The notes below the pieces were generated by a model. It was not told where the DNA came from. It ran no database searches and was given only the letters and a program-made list of their open reading frames with translations. From the NCBI RefSeq assembly GCF_005502435.1, contig NZ_SCOU01000002.1:62001-126000 (forward strand): 64,000 nt of DNA, read 5' to 3'. Below, in pieces: positions 1-8,748 of the stretch. The position numbers and the translations under genes are program-made. The DNA comes from Methylobacillus flagellatus (lineage in GTDB: Bacteria; Pseudomonadota; Gammaproteobacteria; Burkholderiales; Methylophilaceae). How positions within the stretch are numbered: position 1 is the stretch's first letter; every line of letters starts with the position of its first letter.

Positions 1-1200
1 CATATTGATGGCCCAGCGTGGCAAGGGCTCGCCGGGGTACCACTTGCCCTGACCGTAATGCAGCAGGCCGCCCTGGGCGAAATGCTGTTTCAGGCGCAGC
101 GCCAGCTTGCCCGCCAGCTCGCGCTTCATCTTGCCGTGCGCCAGCGTGTTCCATTCCGGGCCGTCCATGTCGTCGATGGACACAAAGGTGGGCTCGCCGC
201 CCTGCGTGAGCCGTACATCCTGTTTCACCAGGTCCACGTCCACCTGATCGCCCAGTTTGACGATCTTTTGCCAGTCGGCTTCGCTGTAAGGCTTGGTCAC
301 GCGCGGGTCTTCATGGATGCGCGTGATCTTCATGGTGTGCTGGAAGGTGACTTCGGCCACGTCGGTGTAGCCAGTGACCGGGGCCGCCGAAGACGGCATG
401 GCGGTACAGGCCAGCGGAATATGGCCTTCGCCCGCCATCAGGCCCGAGGTCGGGTCCACGCCTATCCAGCCTGCGCCCGGGATATACACTTCGGTCCAGG
501 CATGCAGGTCGGTGAAATCCACTTCTGTGCCGGACGGGCCGTCCAGTGCCTTGATGTCAGCGGTGAGCTGGATCAGATAGCCCGATACAAAACGCGCAGC
601 CAGCCCGAAATGGCGCATGATCTGCACCAGCAACCAGGCACTGTCACGGCAGGAGCCGGTACGGTTGGCTAGCGTTTCTTCCGGCGTCTGTACGCCGGGC
701 TCCATGCGCACCAGATAGCCGATGTCGCCCTGCACGCGCTGGTTCATCATCACCAGAAAGTCGGTGATGTTGAGTTTTTTGCGGGACAGCTCCTTTTTGG
801 TGTCGATCAGCCACTGTTGCAGCAGCGGGCCGACCGGTTCCGGCTTCAGGTATGCACCAAGTTCGAACTTGAGCTGGGGGGTGTACTTGAACGGATACTG
901 CTCGGCATACTTTTCGACAAAGAAATCAAAGGGGTTGATCACGGTCATGTCTGCCACCAAATCGACCGTGAATTCGAGCGTGCGCACCTTTTCGGGGAAT
1001 ACGTAACGCGCGATGTAATTCCCGTACGGGTCTTGCTGCCAGTTGATGAAATGGTCTTCCGGCGTCACGCTGAGCGAGTAGGACAGGATGGGCGTGCGCG
1101 CATGCGCGGCAGGCCGCAGTCTGACCTCGTGCGGAGACAGATTGACCAGTCGGTCGAATTCGTAACGGGTGGTGTGATGCAGAGCGACGCGGATGGCCAT
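1..1200 (-). CDS. Transglutaminase-like cysteine peptidase, N-terminal part (runs off the left edge)
   Basis: The frame is open from an ATG at 1198-1200 to base 1, about 400 codons, so only the N-terminal part is present. It begins MAIRVALHHTTRYEFDR, typical of the beta-sandwich N-domain of bacterial transglutaminases. The core follows with the nucleophile in TGSCRDSAW (Cys about 184), the His in DLHAWTEVY (about 233) and the Asp in GWIGVDPT (about 249). The segment after that (GGEPTFVSIDDMDGPEWN) matches the start of the DUF2126 region of the long members of the family, which exceed 1000 residues. Such proteins travel with Anbu peptidases, and Anbu is the divergent neighbour here. The substrate is unknown. 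Confidence 0.88.
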   Translation of the reverse strand, partial: MAIRVALHHTTRYEFDRLVNLSPHEVRLRPAAHARTPILSYSLSVTPEDHFINWQQDPYGNYIARYVFPEKVRTLEFTVDLVADMTVINPFDFFVEKYAEQYPFKYTPQLKFELGAYLKPEPVGPLLQQWLIDTKKELSRKKLNITDFLVMMNQRVQGDIGYLVRMEPGVQTPEETLANRTGSCRDSAWLLVQIMRHFGLAARFVSGYLIQLTADIKALDGPSGTEVDFTDLHAWTEVYIPGAGWIGVDPTSGLMAGEGHIPLACTAMPSSAAPVTGYTDVAEVTFQHTMKITRIHEDPRVTKPYSEADWQKIVKLGDQVDVDLVKQDVRLTQGGEPTFVSIDDMDGPEWNTLAHGKMKRELAGKLALRLKQHFAQGGLLHYGQGKWYPGEPLPRWAINM

Positions 1201-1343
1201 GTGGGTTCTTATGGGTTCTTGGAGTGGAATGGGATGGACGCTGTGTAAGCAGCACGATTTATGCCAAATTTGCCCCGGCGTATTGTGGCTGAGCGTGGCG
1301 CTACGTATGATTCAGGGGTTACTTTTTGCTGTCTGGCCTGATT

Positions 1344-2072
1344 ATGACCTATTGCATCGCCCTGTTACTGGATGAAGGCCTGGTATTCGCCTCGGACACC
1401 CGCACCAACGCCGGTGTGGACCAGGTGGCCACCTTTCCCAAGATGAATGTGTTCGAGGTGACGGGTGAACGCGTGATCACGCTGCTGACGGCAGGCAACC
1501 TGGCCATCACCCAGTCGGTGATCAGCCGCCTGCGCGAAGCGGTGAAGAACGACAGCGGCAAGCATCTGCATAACGCCACCAGCCTGTTCGAGGTGGCCAG
1601 CCTGGTGGGCAGCGAGTTGCGCGCCGTGTTTGAGCATGACGCTGAGCATCTCAAGAACCATAACACCGATTTCAACGCCAGCATCCTGCTGGGCGGGCAG
1701 ATCAAGGGCGAGAAGCCGCGCCTGTTCAATATCTACTCAGCGGGCAATTTCATCGAAAGCTGTGCCGAGACGCCGTATTTCCAGATCGGCGAGACCAAGT
1801 ACGGCAAGCCCATCGTGGACCGCGTGGTGCGCTACAACAGCGAGATGATGGACGTGGTGAAATGCGTGCTGATCTCGTTCGACTCCACCATACGCAGCAA
1901 TGTGTCGGTGGCCGCGCCCATCGATCTGCTGCTGTACCGCACCGACAGTTTCCATGCCAATTGCAAGCAGCGCATCACCGAGACCGACGCCTATTACACC
2001 ACGGTACGCAAGGGCTGGGCAGAAGGGCTGAAGCAGGTCTTCCATGAACTGCCCAGCCCGGACTGGTGCTAA
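1344..2072 (+). CDS. Anbu (bacterial proteasome-like peptidase)
   Basis: A 242-residue Ntn-hydrolase of the Anbu / betaproteobacterial proteasome homologue family. I chose the ATG at 1344 rather than an in-frame codon at 1326, because the family begins MTYCxxLLLDEGLVFASDTRT and Thr2 becomes the N-terminal nucleophile after Met removal. The motifs SDTRTNAG (near residue 18) and ITLLTAGNLA (near 45-55) are typical. Anbu forms HslV-like rings or open spirals in the cytoplasm, and a physiological substrate is not established. The divergent transglutaminase-like gene at 1-1200 is the usual genomic partner of this family. An ATP-grasp and an alpha-E gene, the other usual partners, are not visible here and could lie beyond the left edge. 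Confidence 0.9.
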   Translation: MTYCIALLLDEGLVFASDTRTNAGVDQVATFPKMNVFEVTGERVITLLTAGNLAITQSVISRLREAVKNDSGKHLHNATSLFEVASLVGSELRAVFEHDAEHLKNHNTDFNASILLGGQIKGEKPRLFNIYSAGNFIESCAETPYFQIGETKYGKPIVDRVVRYNSEMMDVVKCVLISFDSTIRSNVSVAAPIDLLLYRTDSFHANCKQRITETDAYYTTVRKGWAEGLKQVFHELPSPDWC

Positions 2073-2118
2073 GCCGAAGGCTGGACAGAGGATGGTTCCC
2101 AGCCTGCTGTGACGCGGG

Positions 2119-2811
2119 TCAGAACGTGTAACCGAACAGCTTGATCTCGTTCTGGAACAGCTCGGCGACCGTCGCCTGTTCTTCGGCCGTCATGATGTCG
2201 CGGTAACTGCGCTTGTCCTTGCGGAAGCGTGATTTGGCGTTAGGCAGTTCCAGCTTTTCCGGCACGCCCAGATGCAGTCGCACCTGTTCCAGCTCATCGG
2301 CGATATTCTCGAAGCGACATACCTTGTCCACAGCTACTTGCCCGTCTATGGTGTACAGGTTATAGCCCCAGCGCTTCAGTGCCTCCAGCCCTCCGCCTGC
2401 GATGAATTCCATCAGCGGCGGGCGCGGCTCGGTCTTGTGCTTCCAATAGTAATGCGAGATGACGCGGTCCCACGGGTTGCGCTCGAAGCAGAACTTGTAA
2501 TAGCTGTTCCAGATGTCTTCGCCGATCAGGCTGCGCACCTGGGTCGAGGTGATGTGGTTATAGAAGCGTGGCTTGAGTTTGCGTTTCAGCAGCAGCTTCA
2601 CCACATCGCGCGTGCGGTACTCCAGCGGACCAGCCAAGTGGTTCTGCGGGCCAGGGTAGCCCAGTTGCTGGCGGATCTTCTCGTCTTCCGCCGAGATACT
2701 GGTGATGATGTCATCCGGGCCGCAGAACTTGGAGAGGGCGATCTCGATGGAGGTGCCTGCGGTCTTGTTCGTCTTCATGAAGATGAACTTGTGACGGTGG
2801 GAAATGATCAT
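2119..2811 (-). CDS. Sulfotransferase family protein
   Basis: A 230-residue protein with the PAPS-binding signatures of the Sulfotransfer_2 family. The 5'-phosphosulfate loop KTNKTAGTSIE lies near residues 13-23. The 3'-phosphate motif CFERNPWDRVISHY lies near 107-120. Family members transfer sulfate from PAPS to carbohydrate or cell-surface acceptors, and the acceptor cannot be read from the sequence. It stands alone, convergent with the Anbu gene and separated from the secretion locus by about 130 bp. A role in decorating surface polysaccharide or exported material is possible but is inference. Confidence 0.8.
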   Translation of the reverse strand: MIISHRHKFIFMKTNKTAGTSIEIALSKFCGPDDIITSISAEDEKIRQQLGYPGPQNHLAGPLEYRTRDVVKLLLKRKLKPRFYNHITSTQVRSLIGEDIWNSYYKFCFERNPWDRVISHYYWKHKTEPRPPLMEFIAGGGLEALKRWGYNLYTIDGQVAVDKVCRFENIADELEQVRLHLGVPEKLELPNAKSRFRKDKRSYRDIMTAEEQATVAELFQNEIKLFGYTF

Positions 2812-2946
2812 GGTTAGACTACCTGACGCTAAGCGTATCGTTATTGTTGTGGCATCAGCAGGGTCTGATGGCTGACCTTCATTGTAAAGCAGAGCGGGGG
2901 CTTGCGGAATGTCCGCTCCACGCCAGATGTCGTCGCTCTCGCTATC

Positions 2947-3621
2947 TCAGGGCCGGTCCGTCGCGTACAGGCGGCGTACATCGACGATCTCGGCAGCCAG
3001 CAACTGCTCGCTGTCTTCGTCCTGCCCCGCTTCAGCATTCGGCGAGGTGCTGGCTGACGTTAACGAGTCTCCCAGTACGTTCTCTGTGTCTCCGTCTTCA
3101 TCTTCTGGCGTTTCCGGTACCTGGTACTCCTCGCGTTGCCGGTCATCCAGGCTGTCGTCATACACGAAGCGCCAATCCATATAGCGCTTCTTACCGCTCA
3201 GCCGTTGTGCCAGCAATTGACGGCTGAAACCGCCCTGCTTGAGTGGGGTGGCTGTAGACAGGCTTTGTATGCCGACGATGCCGCCTTGCCGGTTGCGGAT
3301 CAATTGCCAATGACCGGCCAGCAGCATCGGGTCTGGCCAGGGCTGGCGCAAGTGCCGCTTGATGCCCGGATAGCGGGTGTCGCGCAGTAGATCGTCCAAA
3401 CTGCGCGGGTACTGTTTGAAGCCGCCGGGCGAGGCATGGTAATAACTGCCGATGGCATCCAGGTACTGTTGGCCTATGAACAGCAGCGCGCGCTCTTTTT
3501 GACGTTGCTGCTGGACACTGCTGACCAGCGCAGTACCTACTAGCGCCAGGCTGACCAAGGTGACCGTGAACAGTACTCCGAAGTAGCTGAAGCCATGTTG
3601 AGTCGATAGGCGAGACCGCAT
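2947..3621 (-). CDS. Pseudopilin-like protein, last gene of the secretion locus
   Basis: A 224-residue protein that starts MRSRLSTQHGFSYFGVLFTV. The short basic leader, a Gly-Phe prepilin-type cleavage point after residue 10, and a hydrophobic helix to about residue 31 mark it as a class III (type IV pilin-like) substrate. It lacks the Glu at mature position 5, which suggests a minor, tip-type pseudopilin. The C-terminal third is very acidic (EDEDGDTEN around 170-180), unlike standard GspG/H/I/J. It begins 3 bp after the stop of the preceding pseudopilin gene. The exact subunit class is uncertain. Confidence 0.7.
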   Translation of the reverse strand: MRSRLSTQHGFSYFGVLFTVTLVSLALVGTALVSSVQQQRQKERALLFIGQQYLDAIGSYYHASPGGFKQYPRSLDDLLRDTRYPGIKRHLRQPWPDPMLLAGHWQLIRNRQGGIVGIQSLSTATPLKQGGFSRQLLAQRLSGKKRYMDWRFVYDDSLDDRQREEYQVPETPEDEDGDTENVLGDSLTSASTSPNAEAGQDEDSEQLLAAEIVDVRRLYATDRP

Positions 3622-3623
3622 GG

Positions 3624-4022
3624 TTACAGCGCAGCGTAGGGCACACCATCGCGCGTGTTGCCGGTGGCCCCGCTGATGATGTCCTTGATGCCGCTCTGGC
3701 CCGCCCCTGTAGCCGGGATGCCCAGCCAGGTCTGTGGGCTTTCGGTGATGGGGTCGACCGGGATGCGGCGGATATAGCGCAGTTCCACCAGTTCGTTGAG
3801 GTTGGCCGGATAGCGCTCGCGGTCGCTGTAGAACTGCTGGATGGCCTCGCGCATCACGGCCAGGTCATGCTGCAAGGCGGTCTCGCGTGCTTTTTGCAGG
3901 CTGCCGAAATATTGCGGTGTGACCAGGGCGATCAAGGTGCCGATGATGGCCATCACCACCAGCAGTTCGATCAGCGTGAAGCCGGTTTTGTGTTGCTTAC
4001 CAGTCACGGTAGTAGCTCCCAT
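3624..4022 (-). CDS. Pseudopilin (GspG/GspH-like) of the secretion locus
   Basis: A 132-residue protein with a classic prepilin leader and cleavage site, KTGFTLIELLVVMAIIG, with Glu at mature position 5. The segment that follows (IQQFYSDRERYPANLNELV near 65-85) resembles the GspG alpha-loop region. The ATG at 4022 overlaps the upstream gene by 26 bp. A GTG at 4007 is an alternative start. It sits between two other pseudopilin genes and needs a prepilin peptidase, which is not encoded in this window and must be supplied from elsewhere (for example PilD). Confidence 0.8.
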   Translation of the reverse strand: MGATTVTGKQHKTGFTLIELLVVMAIIGTLIALVTPQYFGSLQKARETALQHDLAVMREAIQQFYSDRERYPANLNELVELRYIRRIPVDPITESPQTWLGIPATGAGQSGIKDIISGATGNTRDGVPYAAL

Positions 4023-4479
4023 TCAAAGCCTGGTCCGGAGACAGGGAATACACGTCATACACATCCTTGCCGGCACGCGGTTGATCGAAGCTGCTGTCAT
4101 AGCTGCGCTTACCCCAGGTGTCGGCGGGTGCAGCGGTCGGGTCCGGATAGAACGGGTCACGTGGCAGGCGGCGCAAAAACACCAGCTTGCGCTTCTGCGG
4201 GTTATCGATATCTTCCACCCCCAGATACAAGGTCTCCAGATTGGGTGGGTAGCCCGAGGCTTCGGCGTCACGCTCGATCTGGCCGTTATCCACAGCGATC
4301 TTGTAGGCATCGAGTGCGCTGCGTATCTCCATCAGCGCTTGTTGCAAGGCCAGCTCTTTCTTGCGCTGCGCCACCAGTTCCATACCGGGGACCGCCAGCG
4401 CTGCGAGTAAGCCCAGGATGGCGAGGCTGACGATCAGCTCGATCAGCGTAAAGCCGCGGTAGGCGAATGGTGCTGCCAT
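3997..4479 (-). CDS. Pseudopilin (GspG-like) of the secretion locus
   Basis: The prepilin motif is YRGFTLIELIVSLAILG, followed by a long helix and a GspG-like globular part (GYPPNLETLYLGV, LRRLPRDPFYPDP, DVYSLSPDQALNGS). I prefer the ATG at 4479 (MAAPFAYRGFTL), which gives a short leader of about nine residues. The same frame is open further upstream to 4527, which would put 16 odd residues before the leader and overlap the secretin end. Three GspG-like proteins in one locus (this one, 3624-4022 and 11620-12027) suggest one major and several minor subunits of the pseudopilus. Confidence 0.8.
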   Translation of the reverse strand: MAAPFAYRGFTLIELIVSLAILGLLAALAVPGMELVAQRKKELALQQALMEIRSALDAYKIAVDNGQIERDAEASGYPPNLETLYLGVEDIDNPQKRKLVFLRRLPRDPFYPDPTAAPADTWGKRSYDSSFDQPRAGKDVYDVYSLSPDQALNGSYYRDW

Positions 4480-4492
4480 GCGGAGCGTCACT

Positions 4493-6316
4493 TCAATCGT
4501 CGCCGACCGGTCTACCCAGCGGCGCACGCAGGCCCGGTGGCAGCGCCGGCTCGGCCGCCCCTGCCGCTGGCGCGGTTTGTGGCACCACGATCACGGCGGG
4601 CACCGTGCCCTGCTGCACACTGGCCGCCGGGCTGATGGCGGCGGGTGCACGCTGGCTGCCGGTGCCTGCGTAGAACTCGGCATTATCCGCATCCGGGCGC
4701 TGGATATTGCGCACCACATGTGGGGTGATCAACAGCACGATCTCGGTCTTGGCCTTGTTGATGTTGGGCTCACTGAACAAGCGGCCCAGCAGCGGCAGGT
4801 CACCCAGCCCAGGCAGACGACGCGTGTTGCGGCGGTCTTCATCATTGATCAGGCCGGCGAGGATCTGCGTTTCACCATCGGCGGTCATCATCACCGTACT
4901 GGTATTGCGCGTGCCTATGGTGGGGAACACCGACCCTGCCGTGAACGTGGCACTGCTGACCTCCAGGCTGACACGGATGTTCACCTCGTTGCCGACCAGC
5001 ACGCGCGGCTCTACGTCCAGCTTCAGCCCCACGTCCAGATAGTTGGCGGATTGACCAACGAAATTATTATTGCCGGAGCCTATGGTGGTGACCGGGATAG
5101 GGATCTTGTCGCCGATGTGGATCTTGGCTTTTTCGCGGCTCTTGACGCGGATGCGCGGGTTGGCCAGCAGGTTGCTCTCGCCGTCCTGACGCAGCAGGCG
5201 CAAGGCCAGTGAGGGGGACACGCCGACGGAAGTGCTGTTGGCATTGTTGATGTCATCCAGGGTCAGTGTGTCAGCCGACGGCAGCACCGAAAAGGTGTCC
5301 GGGAAGATCACACCGATATCACTCAGGCGTGAGGAGCGTACTTCCAGGATCTCCACATCCAGCACGATCTCCGGGTCGGCCAGGTCGGAATCGGCGATCA
5401 GCCGGTCGATATCGCGCAGCTGCTCATAAGTGGCTTTCAGGCTCAGCATGTTGAGTTTTTCGTCCACATGCACGTCCTTGATCGGCATCACCGATTTGAC
5501 CAGCGCGGCAGTCTGTTTTGCATCGGCATAGTTCAGGTAATAGCTGCGCAGGATCAGGTCCTCGTACTGGGCCGCTTTCACCGCTGGGAAGATCAGCAGC
5601 GCGTTCTCGGTCAGCACCTTGCGATTGAGTTGGTGCAGCAATAGCAGAAAGTCGATGACGTCCTCCACCGAGGCATCCTTGACGAAGATGGACGCGGTCA
5701 GGTCGTTACGCACGCTGGGGTCCAGCACAAAATTGATGCCGCTGGTCTTGGAGATCACCTCGAAGATGCTGCGCAGATTGGCATCCCGGAAATCCAGCGT
5801 CAGCGTATTGTTGCCATGAGGTTTGAGCTTGCGCGGCGTGATCTGGTCGCGGCTGTTCTGCTGGTTGATGCTGCGCAGCAAGGCCTTGGCTTCAATGTTG
5901 CCGGGGTCTTCGATCAGTACCTCACGCAGTGCCCGCCTGGCCGCATCTTCGTCACCTGCCGTTTGCGCTGTGCTGGCTTCCGCGAGCAGGGTCTGGTGGC
6001 GTTCCGCACGGCTCAGCTGCTGTGACATGGTCTGGGCACGGGTGTTGTCGGGCTCGAGTTCCAGCAGTTGCTGCAGTGCGTTGCGTGCCGCCGGCAGGTC
6101 GCCTGCTTTTCGGGCGGTCTGTGCTGTAGCCAGCAGGCGGTTGGCGCGCTGGAAGTCGCCGTTGCCTTCACGGATACGCTGGAGACCTTGCTTGGCGGTA
6201 GGCGGTGTGTACGCAGACTCGCCCACCTGGGGGCTGCGGGTGCTGCCGGTTTGCAGGCAGCCACCCAGCAGCATCAGGCAGAGCAGGGCTAGGGCAGCTG
6301 ACAGGGAACGGTTCAT
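4493..6316 (-). CDS. Outer-membrane secretin (GspD / MshL-like), lipoprotein
   Basis: A 607-residue protein. The lipobox LLGGC puts the lipidated Cys at residue 20. Residues about 50-150 carry two TPR-like repeats (LLELEPDNTRAQ, LIEDPGNIEAK). About 165-300 are N-domain folds (LDFRDANLRSIFEVISKTSGINFV). The secretin channel follows, with the family signature ending in LPGLGDLPLLGRLF and EIVLLITPHVV. The final 70 residues are rich in Ala and Pro. It forms the outer-membrane gate. The built-in TPR region replaces the separate TPR protein of MSHA-type loci. It overlaps the next upstream gene (6313-6849) by 4 bp, which implies translational coupling. Confidence 0.9.
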   Translation of the reverse strand: MNRSLSAALALLCLMLLGGCLQTGSTRSPQVGESAYTPPTAKQGLQRIREGNGDFQRANRLLATAQTARKAGDLPAARNALQQLLELEPDNTRAQTMSQQLSRAERHQTLLAEASTAQTAGDEDAARRALREVLIEDPGNIEAKALLRSINQQNSRDQITPRKLKPHGNNTLTLDFRDANLRSIFEVISKTSGINFVLDPSVRNDLTASIFVKDASVEDVIDFLLLLHQLNRKVLTENALLIFPAVKAAQYEDLILRSYYLNYADAKQTAALVKSVMPIKDVHVDEKLNMLSLKATYEQLRDIDRLIADSDLADPEIVLDVEILEVRSSRLSDIGVIFPDTFSVLPSADTLTLDDINNANSTSVGVSPSLALRLLRQDGESNLLANPRIRVKSREKAKIHIGDKIPIPVTTIGSGNNNFVGQSANYLDVGLKLDVEPRVLVGNEVNIRVSLEVSSATFTAGSVFPTIGTRNTSTVMMTADGETQILAGLINDEDRRNTRRLPGLGDLPLLGRLFSEPNINKAKTEIVLLITPHVVRNIQRPDADNAEFYAGTGSQRAPAAISPAASVQQGTVPAVIVVPQTAPAAGAAEPALPPGLRAPLGRPVGDD

Positions 6317-6849
6317 TCATGTACTCCGATAAACAGGGTTTGCGCTTGCTGCAAAGGTAGATAGGTCAGGTGCATATAAGGTGGTGCGATGCGCTCGACG
6401 CGGTATTCGCCATCGACGACATCGCCGGCCCGTACGATGTAGGGGCGCTGCTCACGGCTGATGAACACGGTCATCTCGTCCGCTTGCTGCATCTTGCCCA
6501 TGTAGGCATAAGGCAGTGCAGGCGCCACTGGCGCGCGGGTCTCGGCGGTGCTGGCCGACGCCATGGCTTCCTGTTCAGTGCTGGCGGCTTCAGGCAGCAG
6601 GAATAGGTCCGCCGGAGCTTGCTCCAGCAGGGTACGGGCTTGCGGTGCCCAGGCACGCTGGGCCGACAGGGTGGTGCTGACACTCGCCGGCGTGCTGGCA
6701 CTTTGCCGTATCGCCGGTTGCGCTCCGGACTGGCGCTGCGCAGCCGCTGATGCCTCTGATGATGAATCCGTCGAGGGTGCCAGCCAGGCTGCCAGCAAGG
6801 TCAGCGACAGGCCGCCGTACAGCAACCATTGTTTATGCTGGGCCTTCAT
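6313..6849 (-). CDS. GspC/PilP-like inner-membrane protein
   Basis: A 178-residue protein with one N-terminal membrane helix (residues about 8-23), a low-complexity Ala/Ser/Gln linker to about 115, and a small C-terminal domain (YAYMGKM, TVFISREQRPYIVRAGDVV, YRVERIAPPYMHLTY). This is the HR/PilP fold pattern that links the inner-membrane platform to the secretin. It lies between the PilO-like gene and the secretin gene, which is the position of pilP or mshK. Both boundaries are 4-bp overlaps. The sequence alone cannot decide between GspC and PilP. Confidence 0.7.
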   Translation of the reverse strand: MKAQHKQWLLYGGLSLTLLAAWLAPSTDSSSEASAAAQRQSGAQPAIRQSASTPASVSTTLSAQRAWAPQARTLLEQAPADLFLLPEAASTEQEAMASASTAETRAPVAPALPYAYMGKMQQADEMTVFISREQRPYIVRAGDVVDGEYRVERIAPPYMHLTYLPLQQAQTLFIGVHE

Positions 6850-7370
6850 GGTGCTTCCCGCAGGTACAGCCCGAGGCGGATGCTGGCATCCACCATGCTG
6901 GCTTGTTCGTTGAAACGCTCCAGTTCCAGGCCAAGCAGCGCTGCGTTGGGCAAGGTATGCAGCAGGTCGGCCAGATACAGCCGCAGCTGCGGATATTCTG
7001 CAGTCAGCAGATAGCTGACCTGGTATTGCTGTACGCCGGTGCCGCTGATGCTAGTACGTTTGTAATCGACTCGTCCCATCGGTAATTCATGCTGTTCCGC
7101 CAGCGTATGCAGGGTGCGCAGTTGGGTTGACAGCTGACCGGGCGCGGGCAGGCTGTTGACAAAGGCAGCACTGCTACTGATGGTGTTCACGCTGATCGGC
7201 GGCGGAGCTGGTTGCGCTGCCTGCTGTTGCAGCAGGTGGATGTGTTGCTGCAGTGGCTGGTTCTGCCAGTGCTGCACGTATAGCGCGGCCAGGGCTGACA
7301 ACAGCCCAGCCAGCAGTAGCCAGCCACCTTGGCGTAGCTGATGACGCAACTGCCAGTACAGTGCATTCAT
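6846..7370 (-). CDS. PilO/GspM-like inner-membrane assembly protein
   Basis: From the ATG at 7370, which overlaps the upstream stop as ATGA, the protein has 174 residues. It has a single N-terminal membrane helix (about 16-34), a short heptad-rich stretch (LQQHIHLLQQQ), and a C-terminal ferredoxin-like domain (VSYLLTAEYPQLRLYLADLLHTLPNAALLGL). That layout is typical of PilO and MshJ. It would pair with the PilN-like protein encoded just upstream. Primary similarity in this family is low, so the call rests on topology and gene order. Confidence 0.7.
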   Translation of the reverse strand: MNALYWQLRHQLRQGGWLLLAGLLSALAALYVQHWQNQPLQQHIHLLQQQAAQPAPPPISVNTISSSAAFVNSLPAPGQLSTQLRTLHTLAEQHELPMGRVDYKRTSISGTGVQQYQVSYLLTAEYPQLRLYLADLLHTLPNAALLGLELERFNEQASMVDASIRLGLYLREAP

Positions 7371-7948
7371 GGGGCGAGGTTCCAATGCGCCCGCAGTGAG
7401 AACTGCAACGGGTGTTCGGCCAGCAGGTCCATGGCTGCCTCATCGTCGCCGTCATCATCCGGGTTGCGTGCCTGTTCCTGCAGCAGATGCACCTCTTGCA
7501 GTGATGTAGAGGCTTGCAGACGCTCGCTGAAGTCGATGGCGGCATCGCTATCACGCGCTGCACCGCTGACCAGCAGCTGCCGTTGTTGTGGGTCCGGGCT
7601 GACCCGTTCGATCACGATACTGTCGTCATGCGCATCTTCCAGGGTGCTCAGCAGCGTCTGCCAGGGCAGGTTCAGCTGGCTCAACACCTGCTGCAGACGC
7701 GGCTCCGTCTCCGCGTCGCTGCGCACGCGGCTGGCAGGGGCCGCGTTGCTGACCATGGGGCGGGCATGCCACGCCAGTGCTTCTGCCTGCTGTGACAGCT
7801 GCCGATGCTGCCACAGGCTGGTAGCGAGCAGCAGTGCCCCCAGGCTGATCACAGCCAGTTGCAGGCGGCGACGGCTCGCGGGCACCGTGCGTACAAAATC
7901 CAGATGCACCGCGCTTGGCGCGCCTGGCCTCAAGCGCAGACGCGTCAT
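7367..7948 (-). CDS. PilN-like inner-membrane assembly protein
   Basis: The likely start is the ATG at 7948 (MTRLRLRPGAPSAVHLDFV), which overlaps the stop of the upstream gene by 4 bp. This gives 193 residues. There is a short cytoplasmic N-terminus, one membrane helix (about residues 30-47), a coiled segment, and a periplasmic ferredoxin-like domain. Residues 130-150 (QLLVSGAARDSDAAIDFSER) fit the PilN/GspL-C fold. It carries an acidic insert (NPDDDGDDEAAMD). Its position between PilM-like and PilO-like genes is the main evidence. Confidence 0.68.
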   Translation of the reverse strand: MTRLRLRPGAPSAVHLDFVRTVPASRRRLQLAVISLGALLLATSLWQHRQLSQQAEALAWHARPMVSNAAPASRVRSDAETEPRLQQVLSQLNLPWQTLLSTLEDAHDDSIVIERVSPDPQQRQLLVSGAARDSDAAIDFSERLQASTSLQEVHLLQEQARNPDDDGDDEAAMDLLAEHPLQFSLRAHWNLAP

Positions 7949-8748
7949 GTCCGGCCCCCTAGCAGATGCAGTCCGTAGCCCGGGTTCAGAGGCCCATGCC
8001 ATTGCCAGCTGACAGTGCGCAGATGCACCCCCGGCACGGCGGTGAGCGGCGGGCTTTGTATGCTATGAACCGATGCCATGTCACCTAGCCCGTCTGTATC
8101 TAGACCGGCCAGACGCCGCTCACGCAGCAACACCTCGTGTAGGCCAGAAAGTTCGCTATTGGGGAGGTGTTGCAGCAGTTGCCAGTCACCTTGCTGCCAG
8201 TGCAGCAGGGTGCTGTGATGTGGTTCGCGCACCAGCAGCCAGCCGTGCGCTGGCAGGCTGGCGCGCAGCTCACGGTATAGCGACAGGCTGAGGGCTTGTA
8301 CGCTGGTCAGGCGTGCGCCCAGTGCGCTAAGCATGTCGCGCAGGCCATCCAGCAGCGTGCCATCCGCCCCCACTGCCAACCAGGGCTGGCCATAGGCACT
8401 AGGGTGCACCTTACACTGCCAATGTTCCACCTGAGGGTGGCTGAGGCGCAAACGGTGCCGCGCCAGCAGGCTTTGCTGCGCGGCATCGGTGATGCCCTCC
8501 TGCCAGGGCAACAGCTGCAGCGGTGCCAGGTCTGCAGACAGCACCACTTCCACCCTGGCGCCTGGCTTGAGGTGCTGTGACAGCCAGCTACGCAGCAGCG
8601 ACAGACGTAGCGTGTTATCCGCATTGCCCCAGGCGTTATCAACGGCATACTGTTCCAGCTGCCGCACGCGCTGCCTGCTCACCTGTGCCAGCAGCAGATA
8701 GTCACGTCCCAGTGCCAGGCGGAAGCGCTCAGGAAACAAACGTGACAC
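7945..8748 (-). CDS. PilM/GspL-like cytoplasmic assembly protein
   Basis: I place the start at a GTG at 8748 (VSRLFPERFRLALG), because GGAGGAG lies about nine bases before it. The resulting 267-residue protein overlaps the end of the ATPase gene by 20 bp. An N-terminal extension to 8778 is also open but has no visible ribosome site. The order (ATPase, this gene, PilN-, PilO-, PilP-like) matches PilM or MshI, actin-like proteins that couple the ATPase to the inner-membrane ring. Actin-fold motifs are weak (VGADGTLLDGLRDMLSALGARL), so the assignment relies on synteny. Confidence 0.65.
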   Translation of the reverse strand: MSRLFPERFRLALGRDYLLLAQVSRQRVRQLEQYAVDNAWGNADNTLRLSLLRSWLSQHLKPGARVEVVLSADLAPLQLLPWQEGITDAAQQSLLARHRLRLSHPQVEHWQCKVHPSAYGQPWLAVGADGTLLDGLRDMLSALGARLTSVQALSLSLYRELRASLPAHGWLLVREPHHSTLLHWQQGDWQLLQHLPNSELSGLHEVLLRERRLAGLDTDGLGDMASVHSIQSPPLTAVPGVHLRTVSWQWHGPLNPGYGLHLLGGRT

